Assembly: GCF_023657445.1 (NCBI RefSeq) | Contig: NZ_JAGTWY010000001.1 | Span: forward strand, 3,224,001 to 3,288,000 | DNA length: 64,000 bases | Direction of reading: 5' to 3' | From: Marinobacter sediminum | Lineage (GTDB): Bacteria > Pseudomonadota > Gammaproteobacteria > Pseudomonadales > Oleiphilaceae | In this document: piece by piece, positions 57,717 through 64,000 of the stretch | Numbering within the stretch: position 1 is the stretch's first letter | How the letters are laid out: each line of letters begins with the position of its first letter | The notes under the pieces: model-generated | Told to the model about the DNA's origin: nothing | Seen by the model: only the letters and a program-made list of their open reading frames with translations | Databases searched by the model: none | Translations under genes and position numbers: made by a program

Positions 57717-58811
57717 TCAGGACTCCGTGGACTTGGCAAACCGGTTATCCGGTATGGCATTGTCCTCGTCCACCACGCGAATACGGTCGCCACTGCTGAG
57801 ACGATCCTGTCCGGTAACAATCACCGCATCCTCGAGAGTCAGACCCTCGGCCACCTCGACCAGGCCAGGCATACGGGAGCCCAGAACTACCGACATCCGT
57901 CGCGCAATGCCATCCTCGGCAACAAACACATACTTTTCGTCACCACGGACCATGACTGCCTGTTCCGGGATCACCAGGGCCTGACGTTCCCGCAGTGTCA
58001 GGGTTGCTGACATAAATTGTCCGGGGCGCAGTTTGCCATCGGGATTATCAATCAGAGCCCGTACCGGCAGAGTCCGGCTCAGTTCGTTAATACGGGTGCC
58101 CAGCTCGGCGAGTTCTCCGGCAAAGCGGGTATCCGGAAAGGCTGGCGAGGTGCCATTTACCTGCTGTCCCAGGCCAACCTGCCCCAGGAACCGTTCGGGA
58201 ATGGCAAAGTTGAGTTCCATGCGCTCCGTGGTATCGAGCGTGGTAATGGCGGTACCAGCGGTGACATAGGCACCGATGCTGATATCACTCAGCCCGACAA
58301 CACCGGCAAAAGGTGCTTCAATCCGGTGGTTTTCCAGGCGCACCCGGGCCGACTGGCGCTGGGCGTTCGCCACATCGACTGCGGTACGCAATTCGTCCAC
58401 CTGGGACTGGGAAATACTGTTATTGGAACGGAGGCGCTGGGCCCGTTCAAACTTCCGGCGGGCATCGGCTAGCTGGGCCTCAATAACCTCCAGGTCAGCC
58501 CGGGCCTGGCGATCGTCGAGTCGCAAAAGCACATCGCCCTGCTCCACCCGGCGACCCGTTTCAAGATTGAGTGCCACCGCACGGCCACTGACTTCGGTCG
58601 TCAGCTCCACCGCATTCAGGGCCTTGAGGTTACCAACGGCCTTGACCACATCACGCACCGTATCCCGCTCCGGCGTCCGTGTATTGACGACACTGGCAGG
58701 CCGCTCGCGACCACTTTGGGTCGCCTTTTCACTTTCCATTGAGCGGTAAGTAACCGCAGCTCCCGCTGCGACGGCAACCATTACCAGTCCGATCAGCCAT
58801 TGCTTCCACAT
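57717..58811 (-). CDS. RND efflux periplasmic adaptor (membrane fusion protein)
   Basis: This 364-residue protein has an N-terminal anchor (KQWLIGLVMVAVAAGAAVTY), a biotinyl-lipoyl domain (GRAVALNLETGRRVEQGDVL), a coiled-coil hairpin (about 105-160), a beta-barrel domain (APFAGVVGLSDISIGAYVTA) and a membrane-proximal domain. There is no lipobox. It bridges the pump encoded next to an outer-membrane channel. The two stops and starts nearly touch, so they form one operon. Confidence 0.92.
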   Translation of the reverse strand: MWKQWLIGLVMVAVAAGAAVTYRSMESEKATQSGRERPASVVNTRTPERDTVRDVVKAVGNLKALNAVELTTEVSGRAVALNLETGRRVEQGDVLLRLDDRQARADLEVIEAQLADARRKFERAQRLRSNNSISQSQVDELRTAVDVANAQRQSARVRLENHRIEAPFAGVVGLSDISIGAYVTAGTAITTLDTTERMELNFAIPERFLGQVGLGQQVNGTSPAFPDTRFAGELAELGTRINELSRTLPVRALIDNPDGKLRPGQFMSATLTLRERQALVIPEQAVMVRGDEKYVFVAEDGIARRMSVVLGSRMPGLVEVAEGLTLEDAVIVTGQDRLSSGDRIRVVDEDNAIPDNRFAKSTES

Positions 58812-58849
58812 AATTTTCCAAGCATCCGTCAGGTTTGGTCAGGTATTGT

Positions 58850-59410
58850 CTACCGTTTCTGGATGACCAGAACAATTTCCCCGACATCAATGCCCCATTT
58901 ACTCATGGTGGTCTGATTGATCAGGGTGTCCGGCGTAATCAGGTACATCCAGTCGTCCATCCGCACGTCCAGAGTGCCATCACCGTAGGCCACCTGCAGC
59001 ACATAGTTCATATGAATGGCATTGCCCTGCCATTGCATGGTGCCGGGTTCGACCACATCCCCGGCTGTCGCGCGATAGCCATGTTCAGACGGAGTCAGTG
59101 TCCAGACCCGAGTCTGAACCTCTCCGTCATCAAACCGGAAGACCTCATCGAGAGTTCCGGTGCCATCCTCAGCCCAGGACGCGGTTATATCGGCATCAAA
59201 GGTACGAATGACTTCGCCAGAGAAATCCTTGACCACACCACGGGCAGAAAGTTCGCCGGTAAAGAACTGGTCCGGGATCAGGGCCGGCTCGCGATCACGA
59301 TAATCCTCAAGTGATGAGCCCGCACAACCGGTCAGAAACCACACTCCGAACAATACCCACAGGAGACGGAATGGGCCAGATGCCCAAACGCTGGCAGGGG
59401 GGATTTGCAT
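58850..59410 (-). CDS. DUF3833 lipoprotein
   Basis: The start is placed at 59410 (MQIPPASVWAS), so that a signal peptide ends in the lipobox LTGC; the frame is open 26 codons further. The mature part shows the DUF3833 pattern: FFTGELSARGVVKDFSGEVI, ITASWAEDGTGTLDEVFRFD, IHMNYVLQVAYGDGTLDVRM and DDWMYLI. It is likely to be anchored in the outer membrane. The family function is unknown. It lies 38 bases upstream of the efflux adaptor and could be co-transcribed. Confidence 0.82.
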   Translation of the reverse strand: MQIPPASVWASGPFRLLWVLFGVWFLTGCAGSSLEDYRDREPALIPDQFFTGELSARGVVKDFSGEVIRTFDADITASWAEDGTGTLDEVFRFDDGEVQTRVWTLTPSEHGYRATAGDVVEPGTMQWQGNAIHMNYVLQVAYGDGTLDVRMDDWMYLITPDTLINQTTMSKWGIDVGEIVLVIQKR

Positions 59411-59647
59411 GACTTTTACACTCCGTCGGAGACATTGAGTTTCGAGTTCCACGCCAACACATACGCGGTATCCGGCAGCTTCGATCAATGCCGGGTGCGG
59501 TTCGAAGACTCTCGCGTCATTTCAGCCAATTGTCTTTGCTGACATCCGGTCCGGTGGTTTTCGTCAATGGCAGCGGCCCGGGAATACCGTAATACTGCCA
59601 GTATAGGAGCTTCCCCGTGGATGAACGACAGGTACAGAGGATTCGTT

Positions 59648-61468
59648 ATGCCGGTTTATAAGGCGCCGCTGCGCGACATGAAATTTTTGCTCAATGAGGT
59701 ATTTGACTACCCCAGGCACTATAAAAGTCTCAAGAGCGGCGAAAACGCCACTCCGGACATTGTTGATGCCATTCTGACCGAGTGTGGGCGCTTCTGCGAA
59801 GACGTCCTGAGCCCCCTTTACCAGTCAGGCGACGAGGAGGGCTGCACGCTCAAAGATGGCGTTGTTACAACGCCCGCCGGCTACAAGGAAGCCTACAATC
59901 AGTATGCGATGGGTGGCTGGCAGGGGCTGTCTGCGCCGGAAGCGTTCGGTGGGCAGGGACTGCCCGCCTCCATGGGGCTGCTCAAGCAGGAAATGATGGG
60001 TACCGCCAACTGGTCATTCTCCATGTACCCTGGCCTGTCAATGGGTGCCATGAATACCATTTTCCTGCACGGCAGTGAGGACCAGAAACGGACCTACCTC
60101 ACACCACTTACGGAAGGCCGATGGGGCGGTACCATGTGCCTGACCGAACCCCAGTGCGGCACAGATCTCGGCCAGGTAAAAACCAAAGCCGAGCCCCAGG
60201 CCGATGGCAGCTACCACCTGACTGGAACCAAGATCTTCATTTCCTCCGGTGACCACGACCTGACCGAAAACATTATCCACATTGTGCTTGCCCGCCTGCC
60301 GGACGCACCCAAGGGCACTCGAGGCATCAGCCTGTTCATCGTGCCCAAGTTCATGCCAGGCGCTAACGATGGTATCGGCGAGCGTAATGCTGTGACCTGT
60401 GGCAGCCTGGAAAAGAAAATGGGCATCAAGGCCTCCGCCACCTGCGTGATGAACTTCGATGGCGCCACCGGATTCCTGATCGGCCCGGAGAACGAAGGCC
60501 TGAACTGCATGTTCACTTTCATGAACACCGCCCGGATCGGCACTGCCATTCAGGGCGTGGGGCCGGCCGAGCTGTCCTATCAATGGGCGCTGGATTACGC
60601 CAAAGAGCGCCGATCCATGCGCGCGCTTTCCGGTAAAAAGGAGCCGGATCAGGTAGCCGATGCCCTGATCCACCATGCCGATGTCCGCCGGATGCTGCTG
60701 ACCCAGAAAGCGATCGCAGAAGGTGGTCGGGCCATGCTGTATTATGCCGCACGATTGGCGGATCACATGGTGGAGGGCCATTCCGAAGGCGATCAGAAGA
60801 AAACCGACAAGTACGACGACAAGCTCGGTTTCCTGACACCCATCCTGAAAGGGTTTCTGACCGAATTGGGCTATGAAGCATCCAATCTCGGCATGCAGGT
60901 ATTTGGCGGCCATGGCTACATCCGCGAGCACGGCATGGAGCAGATTGTCCGTGATACCCGGATTGCCACTCTCTATGAGGGCACTACCGGTATTCAGGCA
61001 CTGGATCTTCTGGGGCGGAAGGTACTGCTGATGACGCGGGGTGGCGCGGTACGGGAATTTACCGCGAAGATCGCCAACTTTGCCCGCAAACATCTCACCG
61101 ACAAGCGCCTGCGGCCCTACGCGATAGAATTGCTGAAGCTGACCGCGCAATGGAATCTGCTCACGGTGCGGGTCATGCTGGCGGCGCGCAAAGACCGGGA
61201 TATGGTCAGTTCCGCGGCCCATGATTTCCTGATGTACAGCGGATACGTCACCATGGCCTACATGTGGGCACGGCAGGCCGCCGTAGCTGCAGAACGGTTA
61301 GACAAAGGCGGCGAGGAATCCGAGGCTTTTTACCAGTCCAAGCTGGCAACCGCCGAGTTCTACTACGAACGCCTCCTGCCACGGGCGCAGTCACACGCCA
61401 CCAGCATGCTCAGCCCCAGCAGGAATCTGATGCAGATGCCCAAGGAAGCGTTTGCGTTCAACCACTGA
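59648..61468 (+). CDS. long acyl-CoA dehydrogenase with C-terminal extension
   Basis: The start at 59648 (MPVYKAPLRDMKFLLNEVFD) matches this subfamily and follows AGAGG; 27 codons upstream are open but unsupported. The 606-residue flavoenzyme has an ACAD core (MCLTEPQCGTDLGQVKTKAE near 160; TKIFISSGDHDLTENI; FGGHGYIREHGMEQIVRD with catalytic Glu in the loop YEGTTGIQALDLLGRK) and a 12-kDa C-terminal helical domain (about 475-600). It probably oxidises medium- or long-chain acyl-CoA in beta-oxidation. It is monocistronic. Confidence 0.92.
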   Translation: MPVYKAPLRDMKFLLNEVFDYPRHYKSLKSGENATPDIVDAILTECGRFCEDVLSPLYQSGDEEGCTLKDGVVTTPAGYKEAYNQYAMGGWQGLSAPEAFGGQGLPASMGLLKQEMMGTANWSFSMYPGLSMGAMNTIFLHGSEDQKRTYLTPLTEGRWGGTMCLTEPQCGTDLGQVKTKAEPQADGSYHLTGTKIFISSGDHDLTENIIHIVLARLPDAPKGTRGISLFIVPKFMPGANDGIGERNAVTCGSLEKKMGIKASATCVMNFDGATGFLIGPENEGLNCMFTFMNTARIGTAIQGVGPAELSYQWALDYAKERRSMRALSGKKEPDQVADALIHHADVRRMLLTQKAIAEGGRAMLYYAARLADHMVEGHSEGDQKKTDKYDDKLGFLTPILKGFLTELGYEASNLGMQVFGGHGYIREHGMEQIVRDTRIATLYEGTTGIQALDLLGRKVLLMTRGGAVREFTAKIANFARKHLTDKRLRPYAIELLKLTAQWNLLTVRVMLAARKDRDMVSSAAHDFLMYSGYVTMAYMWARQAAVAAERLDKGGEESEAFYQSKLATAEFYYERLLPRAQSHATSMLSPSRNLMQMPKEAFAFNH

Positions 61469-61514
61469 CAACGTTCAGCCAATGGCAATCCGCCGGCAGG
61501 TGCGCACATCCTGC

Positions 61515-63869
61515 TCAGGGGGAAGGTCTGGCCATGCCAAAGTACTCGCCCTGGGAAAAATCAATACCCAGTTCTTTTACCCGGGCCTGAACCTGCTCGT
61601 TGTGGACAAACTCTGCAACAGTGCGGATATTCAGGCTGCGGGCAAACTGGACGATGCCTCTGGTCACCAGAAACGCGGTCTGATCTTCATGCAGGTGGCG
61701 GATCAGGCTGCCATCAATCTTGATGAAATCCACATGAAGGCTGAGCAGGTGGGCGAAATTGGAATAGCCGGTGCCGAAATCATCAATGGCGATCCGGCAA
61801 CCGTAGGGTTTAACCTGTTCAATGAATGAGCGAATTTCGTCATAGTTGGCAATACCATCGGATTCCAGGATCTCAAAAATCACCCGGTCACCGATGCCAG
61901 ACCTGTCCAGGGCGTCAATAATCCGTTTCACGGTGGGCTGGTGGGCGATGTCCCCATATGACAGGTTCAGCGAAAATTCTTCTTCACGTCCGCTGAACTC
62001 ACGAAAACACTGCTCCAGCATAACGGCCGTAAGGGTCCTGTTGAGGCGAAGCTTATTGGCAATATCAACAAAACGTGAGGCGCTGATCACATCGCCATTC
62101 CCCTCCACCATTCGCACCAGGCATTCAAATTTGGTCACCCGGTCAAGCTGGTTATCGTGGATGGGCTGGAACCAGGCAATCAGCCGTTCCTCATCAATAG
62201 CCTCTTTCAGCCGATTGGCCCAATTCAGGTTGTTTTCAAACGTTTCTTCAATACCCACAAGAGGGTCATAGAGCAACTGATGGCGACCTTGTTGCCGGGC
62301 TCTGAGTATGGCGGTCGTGGCCTGACTGATCAGCTGGTCTGCCGGATCATTTGCCCGGCGTTCCTGTCGAATTGCTACGCCAACGCTCGCGTCGAGCGTC
62401 AGTGGCTGGTTTTCCCAGTAAACGCGCTGGTCGGTGACCAGGGTCCTCATGTCTGCCGCCAGTTCTTCAATCGCGCTCTGGGACTCGGGACTGGTCAGTA
62501 AGGCAAATTCGTCACCAGGCAAACGATAGATGGTTCGTGATTCCACGCCACGGCGCAGGCTGGCTAATCGCGCAGCGACGACCAGCAAAACGTGATCACC
62601 GCACGCTGTGCCCAAAAGACTGTTGATCTGGTTAAACCGGTCCAGATTGAGAATCAACAGGGCGGCTCCCTCACGGGTTTGCAAATCACGCTGCAACCGG
62701 ACCCGATTCGGCAGACCAGTCAGTTCATCGGTGTAGGAAGCCTGTAATTCACGAATCAGCCGGACAATTCGCCAGATCAGAAACACGCTGATAATCAGGA
62801 GCACGCCCGCTGTACCGAATAGAATTTGCTTGTTGGTACTCACCATGGTGCGCAGTACGGCATTTATTTCATCTTCCGGAACGCCCGCGCCATAAACCAT
62901 ACCTCCGGCAGTACCGGCAAAGTACAACTCGTAGTCCCGGCCATTCACCATCATCCGCTGAGTCGTCAGTGGCAGGCGCACGCTGCTGGCTGCTTCAGGT
63001 AATCGCTCAGCCAGGTTCAGACCAAGAATGGCATCGATCAACGCCTGTTCCTCACGGTTGTCTTCACCCTGACTCAGACTCGACAGGTTGCGATTGTTCC
63101 GATCGTTGAGGAAGGCAAAGCTCTGGTCGGTGACACTCACCTCACTGACCAGATCGATGATCTGATCTGCTGACCAGGCCGTTGTGGCAATTCCAAGCAA
63201 TCGGCCATCACGGTTGTACATCGGGCTGGCCAGCGCCAGCAGCGCCCGCTTGGTATTGAGATCGAAGAAAACCGGCGACCAGTAGACGGTGCCTGCCTGC
63301 TGCGGATCTGGCTGCCAGTCCGGCCCGAGGGTGCGGGAGAACCAGGGTGAATTACGGTACTCACCAAACTGGGACTCGGTATCCAGACGTTTCGGAACCG
63401 TTGTCACCGATTGCCCGGCGACGGATGGCGTTTCCGAGTCCAGGATGTAATAAGGCATATAGCTGCGGTTGCCATCAGCGAGGATACCCGGCTCAAACCA
63501 TAAACCCGCAGCCGAGGCGCCTTCAAAATCCTCGAGATGCTGCTTGAGTGTATTTTCCATATCCGATTTCAGAGTGGCTTCAGTGGCTGATGAGGGGCCA
63601 TCGCCAAGCCGATAGAAACTTTCGCCAATATTGGCAAGAGTGACGGTATAGCTGGCAAGAGCTGACTGCCGGGCATCAATCCGTGCCAGACCGCCAGACA
63701 CTACTTCCTTTATCTGTTGCCGGCGAAGGTCCGAAATCGCGTCCTTGGAATAATTGAGGTTGAGGTTCGAAAGCAGCGTCATCCCGACCAGGAAGACCAG
63801 CAGAAGACTGACAAGAAGCCAGAGAATGGAATGTCTCAGCGTGGGCGCCCGCAGAAACGGAAATAGCAT
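61515..63869 (-). CDS. Cache-GGDEF-EAL cyclic-di-GMP signalling protein
   Basis: This 784-residue protein has a membrane helix at about 15-37, a double-Cache-like periplasmic sensor (about 40-345) and a second helix at about 352-372. A GGDEF domain follows with the motif altered to LPGDEF, so cyclase activity is doubtful. The C-terminal EAL domain carries ECL in place of EAL but keeps Asn (NLSYGD), Glu (FEILES), the pair DDFGTGYSNF, Lys (KIDGSL) and Glu (TVAEFV), so phosphodiesterase activity is plausible. The Cache domain presumably binds an extracellular small molecule. Confidence 0.9.
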   Translation of the reverse strand: MLFPFLRAPTLRHSILWLLVSLLLVFLVGMTLLSNLNLNYSKDAISDLRRQQIKEVVSGGLARIDARQSALASYTVTLANIGESFYRLGDGPSSATEATLKSDMENTLKQHLEDFEGASAAGLWFEPGILADGNRSYMPYYILDSETPSVAGQSVTTVPKRLDTESQFGEYRNSPWFSRTLGPDWQPDPQQAGTVYWSPVFFDLNTKRALLALASPMYNRDGRLLGIATTAWSADQIIDLVSEVSVTDQSFAFLNDRNNRNLSSLSQGEDNREEQALIDAILGLNLAERLPEAASSVRLPLTTQRMMVNGRDYELYFAGTAGGMVYGAGVPEDEINAVLRTMVSTNKQILFGTAGVLLIISVFLIWRIVRLIRELQASYTDELTGLPNRVRLQRDLQTREGAALLILNLDRFNQINSLLGTACGDHVLLVVAARLASLRRGVESRTIYRLPGDEFALLTSPESQSAIEELAADMRTLVTDQRVYWENQPLTLDASVGVAIRQERRANDPADQLISQATTAILRARQQGRHQLLYDPLVGIEETFENNLNWANRLKEAIDEERLIAWFQPIHDNQLDRVTKFECLVRMVEGNGDVISASRFVDIANKLRLNRTLTAVMLEQCFREFSGREEEFSLNLSYGDIAHQPTVKRIIDALDRSGIGDRVIFEILESDGIANYDEIRSFIEQVKPYGCRIAIDDFGTGYSNFAHLLSLHVDFIKIDGSLIRHLHEDQTAFLVTRGIVQFARSLNIRTVAEFVHNEQVQARVKELGIDFSQGEYFGMARPSP

Positions 63870-63913
63870 AGAATGATCCCGGAGCGCTAACTCCCCTTAT
63901 CGATTAATGATGA

Positions 63914-64000
63914 TTAACCGTCATCCCGTTCGGCAACCGATGAAAGACTCTGGAGCGCCCCCTGTGCGTCACTGTGTCCTCCTTCAATAGCCTGCTGATA
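63914..64000 (-). CDS. probable Sel1/TPR-repeat protein, C-terminal fragment at window edge
   Basis: The last 28 codons of a minus-strand gene are visible, ending at TAA 63916-63914; the rest lies beyond the right edge. The translation YQQAIEGGHSDAQGALQSL fits the Sel1 repeat (AxxGHxDAQxxLxxL). It probably ends just upstream of the Cache-GGDEF-EAL gene and could be co-transcribed with it (44-base gap). Confidence 0.6.
   Translation of the reverse strand, partial: YQQAIEGGHSDAQGALQSLSSVAERDDG

Noticed and set aside
60038..61222. 394-codon minus-strand frame opposite the acyl-CoA dehydrogenase
   Set aside because: Antisense shadow of a conserved enzyme with no promoter, ribosome binding site or domain.

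Overview
The window reads as chromosomal DNA of a marine, respiratory gammaproteobacterium, most like Marinobacter or a close relative. This is inferred from GC-rich coding sequence, the gene order mnmG-rsmG-parA-parB-atpIBEFHAGDC-glmU-glmS, an NhaB antiporter, choline/betaine uptake and alicyclic-acid catabolism. No rRNA or tRNA gene, prophage, insertion sequence or CRISPR array was seen.

Layout. 1-12.4 kb holds a LOV-GGDEF protein cut by the window edge, a choline/betaine ABC importer (choXWV, minus strand), and single metabolic genes: a TauD-like dioxygenase, a molybdopterin oxidoreductase, an alpha/beta hydrolase, a PfkB kinase, a glutathione transferase, a YkgJ-like protein and a thioesterase. 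Between the last two lie two gene relics, a piece of the glutathione transferase gene and a LuxR C-terminus. 12.4-26 kb is an amide/urea block: fmdB, fmdA, amiB, amiE and urtEDCBA on the minus strand, then on the plus strand a 1127-residue hybrid histidine kinase whose N-terminal half is an NCS1-type permease, and its LuxR-type response regulator. A near-identical CGTCAAATGACG palindrome lies about 100-120 bp upstream of both fmdA and urtA. No urease gene is present, so the system looks built for short-chain amides or for delivering urea to enzymes encoded elsewhere.

26-29.3 kb carries a DUF3047 protein, a periplasmic binding protein and nhaB. 29.6-34.7 kb is an aliA-badH-badI-aliB-badR operon for cyclohexanecarboxylate (naphthenic acid) breakdown that lacks badK. 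It is followed by a convergent DadA-type amino acid dehydrogenase behind a tandem glycine riboswitch. 36.3-51.5 kb is the conserved minus-strand block glmS, glmU, atpCDGAHFEBI, parB, parA, rsmG, mnmG, with a clear sigma70 promoter before atpI and a duplicated atpE translation-enhancer-like leader. The AT-rich gap upstream of mnmG has two perfect DnaA boxes and is a candidate replication origin or DnaA-binding region.

51.7-64 kb holds an LplT-like MFS carrier, an EAL protein, an RND efflux pump with its adaptor but no outer-membrane channel, a DUF3833 lipoprotein, a large acyl-CoA dehydrogenase, a Cache-GGDEF-EAL protein, and the last 28 codons of a probable Sel1-repeat gene running off the right edge. 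Three cyclic-di-GMP proteins in 64 kb, one probably light-sensing, suggest extensive second-messenger control.
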